The notes under the pieces: model-generated | What the model saw: the letters and a program-made list of their open reading frames with translations, nothing else | What the model was told of the DNA's origin: nothing | The model's database searches: none | Shown here: positions 1 to 8,654 of the stretch, piece by piece | Layout of the letters: the number at the start of each line of letters is the position of its first letter | Position numbering within the stretch: position 1 is the stretch's first letter | Assembly: GCF_900111765.1 (NCBI RefSeq) | Contig: NZ_FOIB01000006.1 | Span: 186,001 to 250,000, forward strand | Length of the DNA stretch: 64,000 nucleotides | Source: Myxococcus fulvus | GTDB lineage: Bacteria; Myxococcota; Myxococcia; Myxococcales; Myxococcaceae | Direction of reading: 5' to 3' | Position numbers and translations under genes: made by a program

Positions 1-326
1 GGGTTGTGCGAGGTGCACTTGCCGATGACGCCGCCCATGTTCAGCACGTGCAGCCGCTGGCCCACGGTGACGGACTCCGGCACCACGCCCTCGTAGCCGT
101 GAAGCGCGTTGCGGTGCCCCAGGGCGCCCACCATGATGTCGCCCGCGTGCAGCGTCACCAGCCGGCCGTGGGGGTCCTCCAGCTGGTTGTAGACGCTCTT
201 CTCGCCGTGGATGCGCACGGCCACGACGGCGCCCTCCTCGGCCTTCACCTCGGGCGTCAGGTGCACGGTGCGACCCAGCCCCAGGTTGCGGGTGACGCTA
301 CCGACCTTGTCGACGAAGACCTTCAT
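1..326 (-). CDS. Unidentified protein of the arginine operon, 3' end cut by window
   Basis: ATG lies one base past the argG stop codon, so it is surely co-transcribed and probably translationally coupled. About 108 residues are visible, starting MKVFVDKVGSVTRNLGLG and running through GHRNALHGYEGVVPE to VLNMGGVIGKCTSHN, after which the window ends. The visible part looks beta-rich and soluble, with no signal peptide or membrane segment. I do not recognise the family. The position after argG suggests a role linked to arginine synthesis, but this is inference only. argC and argJ are not seen in the window and could lie beyond this gene. Confidence 0.75.
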   Translation of the reverse strand, partial: MKVFVDKVGSVTRNLGLGRTVHLTPEVKAEEGAVVAVRIHGEKSVYNQLEDPHGRLVTLHAGDIMVGALGHRNALHGYEGVVPESVTVGQRLHVLNMGGVIGKCTSHN

Positions 327-327
327 G

Positions 328-1521
328 TCAGCCTCCCTTCGCCTTGTGAGAGAGCATCTGCGCCACGCCGTACAGCTTGGCGAAGCCAGCGGCCTCCGAG
401 CCCGTCCACAACACGTTCGCCTCTCCGTACGTCGCCACCTTCGCGTCCATCAGCGAGTACGGCGAGCGCACGCCCTCCACCACCTGCGTCCGCGGGTGCA
501 GCACCAGCCGCACCTCGCCCGTCACCCGCTCCTGCGAGGACGTGAGGAACGCCTCCAGGTCCTTCACGAGCGGGTCGAAGAAGTGACCCTCGTGGAGCAG
601 TGAGCCGTACAGGTTGCCCACCGTCTCCTTCCAGAAGAGCTGCTTGCCCGACAGCACCAGCTTCTCCAGCTCGCGGTGCGAGGTGATGAGCAGGTGCGCC
701 GCGGGCGCCTCGAAGCCCACGCGGCCCTTGATGCCCAGGATGGTGTCACCCAGGTGCACGCCGCGGCCGATGCCGTACTGCCGGCCCAGCACGTTGAGCG
801 CCTCCACCAGCTCCACCGGGCCCAGCGCCTTGCCGTCCAGCGACGTGGGCACGCCCTTGTCGAAGCCCACCGTCAGCGTGCGGGGCTTCAGGTCCGTGGG
901 AATCTCGCCGGAGGGGAACGCCGCCTCGGGCAGCGCGCTCCACGAGTTGAGCGTCTCGCTGCCGCCCACGGACGTGCCCCACATGCCCTCGTTGACCGAG
1001 TACGAGCCCAGCTTCGGCGGCATGTGGATGCCGCGCTCGGCCAGGAACGACAGCTCCTGCTGACGGCTCAGGCCCAGCGTGCGGATGGGGGTGATGAGCT
1101 CCAGGTCGCCCGCCAGCGAGCGGAACGCCACGTCGAAGCGCACCTGGTCGTTGCCGGCGCCGGTGCTGCCGTGCGCGAGCGCCTGCACGCCCTTCTCGCG
1201 CGCCACGCGCACCACCTCCACGGCCTGGCAGGCGCGCTCGGCGGAGACGCTCAGGGGGTAGACCTGGCCGCGCAGCACGTTGCCGGCGATGAGGTAGCGC
1301 AGGTAGCCCTCGAAGAGGGTGCCGCGCGCGTCCACCTTGATGTGCTCCACGGCGCCCAGCTTCGCCGACAGGGCCGCGATGTTCGCCAGCTGCTCGGGCG
1401 GAAAGCCGCCCGTGTCCACCGTGACGGTGGTCACGTCGTAGCCCTGCTCGCGCAGGTACACCGTGCAGAAAGCGGTATCGAGTCCGCCGGAGAAGGCCAG
1501 CACCACGTTCTTCTTGCTCAT
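328..1521 (-). CDS. argG: Argininosuccinate synthase
   Basis: Joins citrulline and aspartate with ATP to give argininosuccinate, the penultimate step of arginine synthesis, in the cytoplasm. The 397 aa match the usual family length. The N-terminal ATP-pyrophosphatase loop AFSGGLDTA is present near residues 9-17, and the GSTGAGNDQVRFD segment that binds citrulline and aspartate sits near residue 118. The ATG is preceded by GAGGAG. It lies 27 bases after the argH stop, within a leftward operon. Order argH then argG is the reverse of the more common arrangement. Assignment is secure. Confidence 0.96.
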   Translation of the reverse strand: MSKKNVVLAFSGGLDTAFCTVYLREQGYDVTTVTVDTGGFPPEQLANIAALSAKLGAVEHIKVDARGTLFEGYLRYLIAGNVLRGQVYPLSVSAERACQAVEVVRVAREKGVQALAHGSTGAGNDQVRFDVAFRSLAGDLELITPIRTLGLSRQQELSFLAERGIHMPPKLGSYSVNEGMWGTSVGGSETLNSWSALPEAAFPSGEIPTDLKPRTLTVGFDKGVPTSLDGKALGPVELVEALNVLGRQYGIGRGVHLGDTILGIKGRVGFEAPAAHLLITSHRELEKLVLSGKQLFWKETVGNLYGSLLHEGHFFDPLVKDLEAFLTSSQERVTGEVRLVLHPRTQVVEGVRSPYSLMDAKVATYGEANVLWTGSEAAGFAKLYGVAQMLSHKAKGG

Positions 1522-1548
1522 GTCGTCACTCCTCGCGGGGAATCGTCG

Positions 1549-2898
1549 TCACACATCCCAGACGTGCTCGGCCGCCGTGGCCAGGGCGCGGTGGGTGTCG
1601 TCGAGCCAGGCGCGCTGGGCGCCCAGCTCCTCACGGGCCTGGGCCAGTCCCAGGTTGCCGGCGCCACCCAGGTGGGTGGCCGTCAGGGCCTCGCGGTCCG
1701 GATGGAAGGTGCCGTCCGCCAGCTCCCGGCCCACCTGCCGGTACGCGTCGCGGAAGGCCTGTCCCCCGGCCACCAGCGTGTACGCATGGTGGGCCGCGTA
1801 GAGCGTGTCGTCACAGGCGGCCAGCGCCGCGTCCGCCTTGACCTGGAGCACCGGCACCAGCCGGGACAGCACATCCAACAGCGAGCGGCTGGAGGACAGC
1901 GCCGCCAGGGTGGGGCGCTTGAGCAGCTGGAAGTCACGGTGGTAGCTGGACGGCAGTCCGCTCGCCACGGCCTCGACCTGGTGCAAGAGCCCCCGCAGCT
2001 CGCGGCACCGTCCGCGCGCCAGCTCCACCACGTCCGGGTTCTTCTTCTGCGGCATGATGGACGAGCCGGTGGTGAAGGCGTCCGGGAGGCCCAGGAAGCC
2101 GAACTCGTCCGTGCTGTAGAGCTGCACGTCCCAAAGCCACTTCTCCAGCGTGCCCGCCACGCTGCAGGCCCATGTCAGCACCGCGGTCTCGTGGCGACCG
2201 CGGCCGTTCTGCGCATCGATGGGACTTCTCTGCACGCGACTGAAACCGAGCAGCGACGCGACGTATTCACGGTCGATGGGCAGGGGCACGCCGAAGCCCG
2301 CGGCCGCGCCGAGCGGACACCGGTCCAGCCGGCCCCACACGCCGCGCAGCGCCTCCAGCTCCTCGAGCAGTCCCTCCGCGAAGGCCATGGCCCACATGCC
2401 GAAGGTGGAGGGCATGGCGCGGCGCAGGTGCGTGTAGCCCGGCAGGGCCACGTTCTGGTTCGCCTGGGCGAAGTCGAGGAACGTCTCGGCGAGCTTCACC
2501 GCGCCCGCGCCGAGCGCGAGCACCTCCTCGCGCAGGAACAGGCGCACCGCGAGCAGCACCTGGTCATTGCGCGAGCGCGCCAGGTGGATGCGCTTGCCCG
2601 GCTCGCCCACGCGCTCCACCAGCGCCGCCTCCAGCGCGGTGTGGCCGTCCTCCTGCTCGGGGCGGATGGTGAACTGGCCGGCGCGGGCCTCGTCGTGCAG
2701 CGTCTTGAGCGCGCGCACGAGCACGCGGGACTCCTCGGCCTTCAGGAGCCCCACCTTGCCCAGCATGCGCGCGTGCGCGGCGCTGCCCAGAGCGTCGTGC
2801 GGCGCGAGCGACAGGTCGACGACGGGGTCGTCGCCCACGGTGAAACGGTGGATGACCGCGTCGAGCGCGGCGCCCTTGCCCCACAGGGTTTCAGCCAC
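1549..2898 (-). CDS. argH: Argininosuccinate lyase
   Basis: Splits argininosuccinate into arginine and fumarate; member of the fumarase/aspartase superfamily that acts as a tetramer. The protein is 449 aa. It carries the superfamily signature GSSIMPQKKNPD with the flexible serine loop, the ARSRNDQV segment and GYTHLRRAMP with the catalytic-region histidine. The start is GTG and overlaps the end of the deacylase gene by 8 bases, so the two are translationally coupled. It is followed closely by argG. Confidence 0.95.
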   Translation of the reverse strand: MAETLWGKGAALDAVIHRFTVGDDPVVDLSLAPHDALGSAAHARMLGKVGLLKAEESRVLVRALKTLHDEARAGQFTIRPEQEDGHTALEAALVERVGEPGKRIHLARSRNDQVLLAVRLFLREEVLALGAGAVKLAETFLDFAQANQNVALPGYTHLRRAMPSTFGMWAMAFAEGLLEELEALRGVWGRLDRCPLGAAAGFGVPLPIDREYVASLLGFSRVQRSPIDAQNGRGRHETAVLTWACSVAGTLEKWLWDVQLYSTDEFGFLGLPDAFTTGSSIMPQKKNPDVVELARGRCRELRGLLHQVEAVASGLPSSYHRDFQLLKRPTLAALSSSRSLLDVLSRLVPVLQVKADAALAACDDTLYAAHHAYTLVAGGQAFRDAYRQVGRELADGTFHPDREALTATHLGGAGNLGLAQAREELGAQRAWLDDTHRALATAAEHVWDV

Positions 2899-3952
2899 GG
2901 GCCACCTCCTCGAAGTAGCCGCGCAGAAGGCGCGTGTAGAAGGCGGCGCCGGCTTCCAGCTCCGCCCGGGTGATGTACTCGTCCGCCAGGTGGCTTCGCA
3001 GCGTGTCCCCTGGGCCCACCTTCACCGCGGGCAGCTCGCCCAAAAAGGCCCAGTCCGACGTGGTGCTGGAGCCCACCGGCGCCTCTCCCGACGCGGCAAT
3101 CGCCGCGCGAACGATGGGCTGATGGTCCGCCGTCGCCTTCGGCAGGTAGCGCGCCGAGTGCACCTTCACCTCGCTCCGCAGCGCCTCGCCCAGCTCCTTC
3201 GCCACTTGCGCGTGGTCCATGCTCGGCGTGGTGCGCAGGTCCACGAAGAACTCGCACGCGTCGGGCACCTGGTTGCGCGCCAGGCCTCCGGAAATCTGGG
3301 TCACCTGCGCCCGCGCCTCACCCAGCAGTGGATGCGACGGGAAGCGCAGCTCCGCGAGCTTCGAGATGTCCCCGGCCGCCATGTGGATGGCGTTGACCGC
3401 CTGCGCCTTGTGCGCGTGCGCCACGTGCGCGCTCTTGCCGTGCGCGGTGCAGCGCAGGAGCAGCATGCCCCGCTGCGCCGTGCAGGGCTTGAGGCTCGTC
3501 GGCTCGCCCACCACCGCGGCGTCGAGCGGTCCCAGCTCCGGCAGCAGCGTGCCCAGGCCCTGGCCTCCGGTCTCCTCCTCGGCGGTGAAGGCGAAGACGA
3601 CTTCGCCACCCTGGGGCGCGCCTTCGGCCAGCAGGGTGCGGGCCGCGACGAGCATCCCCGTCACGCACCCCTTGGCGTCGTTGCTGCCCAGGCCGTACAG
3701 GCGGTCCTCGCGCCACTCGGGCGCGTGGGGCGCGTACGTCCACCCGGCACACGGCTTCACCGTGTCCAGGTGCGAGTTGACGAGCAGGCGTCGGGGGCCG
3801 CTGCCCACGGAGAACCACACGTTGTGGCCCTTCCGATGGACGCGCGCACCCCAGCCCTCCGCCCACCCGGACACCGTGTCCGCGATGAAGCGCTCGTCAC
3901 CCGACACGCTGGGGATGGCCACCAGCGCCTGGAGCAGCTCCGCCGTCTTCAT
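2891..3952 (-). CDS. argE: M20 family N-acyl-citrulline/ornithine deacylase (ArgE-like)
   Basis: Zinc-dependent M20 peptidase of 353 aa. Metal ligands are visible: His in NSHLDTV, Asp in GSNDAKG, the Glu-Glu pair in TAEEETGG, and a late SHLADEY segment. It removes the N-acyl group from an arginine precursor. Because the upstream gene encodes an acyl-ornithine carbamoyltransferase, the likely substrate is N-acetyl- or N-succinyl-citrulline rather than N-acetylornithine, as for the Xanthomonas enzyme. That substrate assignment is inference from context. The start ATG overlaps the argB stop (ATGA), and the end overlaps argH by 8 bases. Confidence 0.85.
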   Translation of the reverse strand: MKTAELLQALVAIPSVSGDERFIADTVSGWAEGWGARVHRKGHNVWFSVGSGPRRLLVNSHLDTVKPCAGWTYAPHAPEWREDRLYGLGSNDAKGCVTGMLVAARTLLAEGAPQGGEVVFAFTAEEETGGQGLGTLLPELGPLDAAVVGEPTSLKPCTAQRGMLLLRCTAHGKSAHVAHAHKAQAVNAIHMAAGDISKLAELRFPSHPLLGEARAQVTQISGGLARNQVPDACEFFVDLRTTPSMDHAQVAKELGEALRSEVKVHSARYLPKATADHQPIVRAAIAASGEAPVGSSTTSDWAFLGELPAVKVGPGDTLRSHLADEYITRAELEAGAAFYTRLLRGYFEEVARG

Positions 3953-4878
3953 CCCGCGTTCCCGGCGGCCGTCTTGGGCGCCTTCTCGCGGACGACCATG
4001 GTGCCGCTGCCCTCGTTGGTGAAGACCTCCTCGAGCAGCGCGTTGGGCGCGACGCCGCTGACCAGGTGCACGCTGCCCACGCCGCCCACGAGCGCGTGAC
4101 GGATGGCGTGCGCCTTGGGGCGCATGCCGCCGGAGATGGCGCCCGTGTTCTCCATGGTCGCCAGGTCCGTCAGGTTCGCCAGCGTCACCAGCGACGTGGG
4201 GTCGTTCAGGTCCTTGAGCAGGCCCGGCACCTGGACCAGGAAGAAGAGCTTCTCCGCCGACAGGGCCACCGACAGCGCCGCCGCCACGGTGTCGGCGTTG
4301 GTGTTGTAGACGGCGCCGTCCACGCCGCCGGAGAGGGGCGCGATGACGGGCACGTAGTCGGCCGAGCGCAGGTGCTCGACGACGCGCGTGTCCACCGCCT
4401 CGATGTCACCCACCAGCCCGTAGTCCACCAGCCGGCCCTCGGTGGCGCCCGGCTCCGTCACCATGACGGGGGGGCGCTTGCGCGCCTTGATGAGGCCCGC
4501 GTCCACGCCGCTCAGGCCCACCGCGGGCACGCCCGCCGCCTGCAGGTCCGCGAGCAGGTCCGTGTGCAGCTTGCCGGCGAGCACCATCTTCGCCGCGTCC
4601 AGCACGGGCGCGGACGTGACGCGGCGGCCCGCCACCTTCTCCACCGGCAGGTGGAGGGCGTCACACAGCGTGTCCAGCTCCGGGCCGCCGCCGTGCACGA
4701 CGACGGGGCGGATGGAGAAGGTCCACAGCAGGGCAATCTGCTCGCACGCGGAGCGGCGCAGGCGCGGGTCGCTCAGCATGGCGCCGCCGAGCTTCACGAC
4801 GAACGTCTTGCGACGGAACTGCTGCACATAGCGCGCGGCGTTGCGAAGCGCGGAGTACGGGTCGGGCGACAAGGGCAC
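3949..4878 (-). CDS. argB: N-acetylglutamate kinase (or N-succinylglutamate kinase)
   Basis: Amino-acid-kinase fold enzyme of 309 aa that phosphorylates an N-acyl-glutamate, the second step of arginine synthesis. Seen are VKLGGAML near residue 28, the VHGGGPELD glycine loop near residue 61, YNTNADTVAA and GGMRPKAHAI in the C-terminal nucleotide-binding half. The start is GTG, 54 bases after the carbamoyltransferase stop. If the pathway uses succinylated intermediates, this kinase would need to accept N-succinylglutamate; the sequence alone does not decide this. Confidence 0.9.
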   Translation of the reverse strand: MPLSPDPYSALRNAARYVQQFRRKTFVVKLGGAMLSDPRLRRSACEQIALLWTFSIRPVVVHGGGPELDTLCDALHLPVEKVAGRRVTSAPVLDAAKMVLAGKLHTDLLADLQAAGVPAVGLSGVDAGLIKARKRPPVMVTEPGATEGRLVDYGLVGDIEAVDTRVVEHLRSADYVPVIAPLSGGVDGAVYNTNADTVAAALSVALSAEKLFFLVQVPGLLKDLNDPTSLVTLANLTDLATMENTGAISGGMRPKAHAIRHALVGGVGSVHLVSGVAPNALLEEVFTNEGSGTMVVREKAPKTAAGNAG

Positions 4879-4932
4879 GGGAGACCTCGAAAGGAAGAAG
4901 GGTGACGGGCACGCCTCGAAGGGCGCCTCGGT

Positions 4933-5943
4933 TCAGAGGGACTGCGAGCGCATCCAGTGCAGCAGGGCACGCTGGACGTGGAAGCGGTTGCCCGCCTCGT
5001 CCACCACGCGGCTGCTGGGGTGGTCCAGGACCTCGTCGGCGACCTCCACGTTGCGACGCACGGGGAGGCAGTGCAGGAAGGCGGCGTCCTTGGCGGCGCG
5101 CGACATGGTGCGCAGCGTGGGCATCCATCCGGAGTACGACGCGAGCAGCGCCGTGACGTCGTTGGGCGAGAAGGCCGCCGCGGCCGTCGGGCCCCAGGAC
5201 TTGGCGTAGACGGCGCGGCTGCCGGCGAGCGCCTCGTCCTGCTCGTGGGTGTAGGTGATGCTGCCTCCGGTGGCCTTGGCGTACGCCTCCGCCTCCGCGC
5301 GCACGGCCGGGTGCAGCTCGAAGCCGGGTGGGTGGGCCACGCGCACCTCGCAGCCGGCCGCGGCCGCGCTGAGCAGGAACGAGTTGGGCACCGCCTTGGG
5401 CAGGGGCTTGATGTGGGGCGCCCACGTCAGCGTCACCGGCAGCTTCTTGGTGGAGCCGAACGTCTCGCGCAGGGTGAGCACGTCCGCCAGGCCCTGGCAG
5501 GGGTGCTCGCGCGCGGACTCCATGCTGACCACGGGGACGGTGGCCCACTTGCGGAAGGCGTTGATGATGGGGTCGACCTCGTCCTCCTCGTCACCGCCGC
5601 CCTGCGAGAAGGTGCGCACGCCCAGCATGTCCACGAAGCGCGACAGGACCGGAGCGGCCTCCTTGAGGTGCTCGGCGCGGTCCAGGTTCATCACCGCGCC
5701 CTCGCGGTGCTCCAGCTTCCACACGCCCGCGCCCACGTCCAGGATGATGGCGTTGCCGCCACCGCGCAGCATCACCGCCTCGAACGAGGTGCGCGTGCGC
5801 AAGGACGGGTTGAAGAACACCATGCCCAGGATGCTCCCCGGGAAGAGCGCGCCGGGGGCCTTCTTCTTCCAAGCCTCCGCCTGCGAGAGGACGGCCTCCA
5901 CACCCGCGGGGCCGAGATCCTTGATGTGGGTGACGTGCTTCAT
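4933..5943 (-). CDS. argF': N-acyl-L-ornithine carbamoyltransferase (SOTCase/AOTCase family), probably succinyl type
   Basis: Transfers a carbamoyl group to an N-acylated ornithine. The 336 aa protein has the carbamoyl phosphate motif SLRTRTSFE at residues 47-55, GVWKLE at 73-78, LTWAPHIKPLPKAVPNS, and HCLPVRRN near the C-terminus. These match N-succinylornithine carbamoyltransferase of Bacteroides fragilis and N-acetylornithine carbamoyltransferase of Xanthomonas, not classical OTC. From memory of published work, Pro90 of the Bacteroides enzyme and Glu92 of the Xanthomonas enzyme set acyl specificity. Here the aligned residue in DRAEHL is Ala90. The ATG at 5943 fits the family N-terminus (MKHVTHIKDL); an in-frame extension upstream is unlikely. 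First gene of the operon, divergent from argR. Confidence 0.9.
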   Translation of the reverse strand: MKHVTHIKDLGPAGVEAVLSQAEAWKKKAPGALFPGSILGMVFFNPSLRTRTSFEAVMLRGGGNAIILDVGAGVWKLEHREGAVMNLDRAEHLKEAAPVLSRFVDMLGVRTFSQGGGDEEDEVDPIINAFRKWATVPVVSMESAREHPCQGLADVLTLRETFGSTKKLPVTLTWAPHIKPLPKAVPNSFLLSAAAAGCEVRVAHPPGFELHPAVRAEAEAYAKATGGSITYTHEQDEALAGSRAVYAKSWGPTAAAAFSPNDVTALLASYSGWMPTLRTMSRAAKDAAFLHCLPVRRNVEVADEVLDHPSSRVVDEAGNRFHVQRALLHWMRSQSL

Positions 5944-5968
5944 GGGCCTGCGCTCCCCGGCCTGGACC

Positions 5969-6112
5969 GGTGCATAGGTGGATGAATATGCACCTTCATG
6001 CGTGCATTTCCGCGAATGGGGCGCGGATATTATGCAGAAGGACGCGGCGCGCAAGAGTATTGTTCCCGCAATCTTTCATGCGGGTTCCTTGCATGGAAAT
6101 TCACGTGCATGC
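5969..6112. promoter_or_regulatory. Divergent arg promoter/operator region, candidate ArgR sites
   Basis: The gap between the arg operon and argR holds an 8-base perfect inverted repeat, GGTGCATA at 5969-5976 and TATGCACC at 5987-5994 with a 10-base spacer, placed 26-51 bases upstream of the carbamoyltransferase ATG. Further TGCAT or ATGCA words occur near 6003, 6032, 6090 and 6106. The segment GATGAATATGCA resembles half of the known ARG box (TGAAT..ATTCA). The region is AT-richer than its surroundings. That ArgR binds here to control both directions is inference. Confidence 0.5.
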
Positions 6113-6124
6113 ATGGTGGAAGGA

Positions 6125-6550
6125 ATGAACCTGGACGACGAAATCCTTCGGCTCATCTCGGAGCGGGAGATCAGCGATCAGGCCGTCTTGCAGGAGCTGC
6201 TGGAGGCGGAAGGGCAGGCGCCGAGCCAGTCCACGCTGTCGCGGCGGCTCAAGAAGCTGGGCGTGCAGAAGGTGGGCGGGCGCTACCAGCGCGCGTCGCT
6301 GACGGAGCCGGTGGCGACGCCGGAGCGGCCGCGCGTGAGCATCGTCGAGGCGCCGCCGAACCTGCTCGTGGTGAAGACGAGCCCCGGCTACGCGCCGGTG
6401 CTGGCGCTGGCGTTGGACCGCGAGCCGGAGGTGCCGGGGCTCGCCGGCACGGTGGCCGGTGACGACACCATCTTCGTCGCGGTGACGGACCCGTCCCGCC
6501 TGCGAGAGGTCCGCTCCGTGGTGGAGCGCTTGATGCTGCGCAGCGCCTGA
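6125..6550 (+). CDS. argR: Arginine repressor
   Basis: Arginine-responsive hexameric repressor of 141 aa. The N-terminal winged helix covers roughly residues 1-65 and includes SQSTLSRRLKKLG as recognition helix. The C-terminal arginine-binding and oligomerisation half ends in GTVAGDDTIFVAV, with the usual GDDT motif. The start MNLDDEIL is chosen by family N-terminus; an ATG at 6113 (adding MVEG) is a close alternative, and neither has a well-spaced ribosome site. It is divergent from the arg operon, whose control it is expected to exert, together with its own. Confidence 0.93.
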   Translation: MNLDDEILRLISEREISDQAVLQELLEAEGQAPSQSTLSRRLKKLGVQKVGGRYQRASLTEPVATPERPRVSIVEAPPNLLVVKTSPGYAPVLALALDREPEVPGLAGTVAGDDTIFVAVTDPSRLREVRSVVERLMLRSA

Positions 6551-6686
6551 GGAAGGACGTGAAGCACGCGGCTTGGACCTTGCTTCCGGTGCGGGGCTTG
6601 CACTCGTGTCCTCGGCGATGCAACCTTTGAGGGAGGCTCCAGCAGGGACGACCCAAGACGTCAGACCCCCGTGCTACTTCGTGAGC

Positions 6687-7295
6687 ATGACCATGGAATC
6701 GGGGTTGGGCGGCGGGGTTTACCGGAGTGAGGGCAACGTGGAGAAGAAGCCGGCGACCTATGCGGACCTGGAGGCGCTCCCCGAGACGGTCATCGGGGAG
6801 CTCATCGACGGCGTGCTGCATGTCAGTCCCAGGCCGGCGCCTCGGCACTCGTTGGCGGCGTCGGTCCTCGGCGGGGAGTTGATGGGGCCCTTCTACAAAG
6901 GGCGCGGCGGGCCAGGAGGCTGGTTCATCCTGTTCGAGCCGGAGCTCCATCTCTCCGGCGGAAATGTCCTCGTCCCGGACCTCGCTGGGTGGCGGCGCGA
7001 GCGGATGTCGGAGATTCCGAGCGGGGGCGGCTGCACCATCGTTCCGGACTGGGTCTGCGAGGTGCTCTCTCCGTCGACCTCGCGGCTGGACCGCTTCGCC
7101 AAGCAGCCCATCTACGGTCGTGAGGGCGTGAAGAACCTGTGGCTCATCGATCCGAAGATCCGGACGCTGGAGGTCTGGCGACTGGAGGGCGCGGGGTACC
7201 AGAAAATCGCCCAGCACGAGGGGCGGGCCAAGGTGCGCGCGGAGCCATTCGAGGCCATCGAACTGGAGCTGGGTTTCCTCTGGGACGCAGGGTAG
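6687..7295 (+). CDS. Uma2 (DUF820) family PD-(D/E)XK endonuclease-like protein
   Basis: A 202 aa protein of the Uma2 family, which is widespread in cyanobacteria and myxobacteria and has a predicted restriction-endonuclease-like fold. Visible landmarks are GELIDGVLHVSP near residue 33, the VPDLAGWRRER acidic strand, and WVCEVLSPSTSRLDR followed by GVKNLWLIDP. These carry the D...E-x-K type positions of the family. Biological role of the family is not established. The start was taken at the ATG after GTGAGC; a GTG six bases upstream is possible. It stands alone between argR and the VWA gene. Confidence 0.8.
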   Translation: MTMESGLGGGVYRSEGNVEKKPATYADLEALPETVIGELIDGVLHVSPRPAPRHSLAASVLGGELMGPFYKGRGGPGGWFILFEPELHLSGGNVLVPDLAGWRRERMSEIPSGGGCTIVPDWVCEVLSPSTSRLDRFAKQPIYGREGVKNLWLIDPKIRTLEVWRLEGAGYQKIAQHEGRAKVRAEPFEAIELELGFLWDAG

Positions 7296-7395
7296 CGCGG
7301 CACGCGGTTACAGGGCGGTTACACCTTTCACCGGGGCTCACTCGTTACTGTCCCAAGCGTGCTCACCAGGGCACCGCCGTACGAAAGGACACACG

Positions 7396-8646
7396 ATGAA
7401 ACCGGCCCTCAAGCTCCCCATCATCCTCGGCTCGGCCGCGGCGCTCGCGGTCTCCGCGCTCCTGTTGGGCAAGCCGTCCACGGACGAGGCTCCCGCCCCT
7501 GTCGTCGTGGCGCCTCCCGTCAGCCCTCCGGCGCCCGTGGCGGTGGTGCCCGCTGCTCCCGTGGCGCCTCCCGCGCCCCAGGTCGTGGACCCGAAGACGG
7601 CGCCGGTCATCCAGATTGCGCTCCTGCTCGACACGAGCGGCAGCATGGATGGGCTGTTGGACCAGGCGCGCACCCAGCTGTGGAACATCGTGAACCGCTT
7701 CGCCAAGGCGAAGCGTGGCGGCGCGGCGCCCCGGCTGGAGCTGGCCCTCTACACCTATGGCGACACCACCCCCGGCGCGAGCTCGAGCGAGATCCGCCAG
7801 GTGACGCCCTTCACCTCGGACTTGGATGCGCTCTCCGAGCGGCTGTTCGCCCTGCGCACCTCCGGCAGCTCGGAGCACGGTGGCGAGGTCATCCAGGAGG
7901 CCACCCGGAAGCTCGAGTGGAGCCCCAAGGAGGACGCGATGCGGCTCATCTTCGTCGCCGGCAACGAGACCTTCATCCAGGGGCCGGTCGACTACCGCGA
8001 GGCGGTGGCCGCCGCGCGCAAGAAGGGCATCACCGTGAACACCATCCACTGCGGTGACTACGAGCAGGGCATCGCGGACCACTGGAAGGACGCGGCCACG
8101 CGCGCCGACGGCAGCTACATGAACATCGACCAGAACCAGAAGGTCGTCGAGCTGGCCGCTCCGCAGGACGATGAGATTGCCCGCCTGGGCGCCGAGCTGA
8201 ACAACACCTACGTGGTGTACGGCGGTGCGGAGGCGAAGGAGAGCCAGCAGCGCCAGGCCACGCAGGACAAGCTCTCTCGCGGCGTGTCGCTGTCGAACAT
8301 GGCCTCGCGTGCGATGGCGAAGAGCTCCGGGAACTATTCCAACGAGAGCTGGGACCTGGTGGACGCGGTGAAGAAGAACAAGGTGGACCTGGGCTCCGTC
8401 GCGGCGGAGGAGCTGCCCGAGCCCATGCGCAACCTGGACGCGGCGGGGCGCAAGGCGTGGCTCGCGGCCCGGGAGAAGGAGCGAGAGGCGCTCCAGCAGC
8501 GCATCCAGCAGCTCGGCAAGGAGCGCCAGCAGTTCCTGGCGGAGGCGCGCAAGAAGCAGGCGACCCCGGGCGACGACACGCTGGACGGCGTCATCGGCCA
8601 GGTGGTGCAGCGCGAGGCGAGCAAGCGCAGCTTCACCCTGGAGTAG
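7396..8646 (+). CDS. Exported von Willebrand factor A domain protein
   Basis: A 416 aa protein with an N-terminal hydrophobic segment (residues 5-24, signal peptide or anchor), a Pro/Ala/Val-rich linker to about residue 68, and a VWA domain from about 70 to 240. The MIDAS metal site motif DTSGS is at about residue 79. The last 70 residues are charged and probably form a coiled coil (REKEREALQQRIQQL). GAAAGGA precedes the ATG. Only 8 bases separate its stop from the response regulator start, so VWA, regulator and kinase form one operon. A sensory or adhesion role on the cell surface that feeds the kinase is inference. Confidence 0.85.
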   Translation: MKPALKLPIILGSAAALAVSALLLGKPSTDEAPAPVVVAPPVSPPAPVAVVPAAPVAPPAPQVVDPKTAPVIQIALLLDTSGSMDGLLDQARTQLWNIVNRFAKAKRGGAAPRLELALYTYGDTTPGASSSEIRQVTPFTSDLDALSERLFALRTSGSSEHGGEVIQEATRKLEWSPKEDAMRLIFVAGNETFIQGPVDYREAVAAARKKGITVNTIHCGDYEQGIADHWKDAATRADGSYMNIDQNQKVVELAAPQDDEIARLGAELNNTYVVYGGAEAKESQQRQATQDKLSRGVSLSNMASRAMAKSSGNYSNESWDLVDAVKKNKVDLGSVAAEELPEPMRNLDAAGRKAWLAAREKEREALQQRIQQLGKERQQFLAEARKKQATPGDDTLDGVIGQVVQREASKRSFTLE

Positions 8647-8654
8647 GATGCGTC

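Noticed and set aside
676..2973. 765-codon open frame on the + strand opposite argG and argH
   Set aside because: Antisense shadow rich in Arg, His, Ala with no family resemblance.
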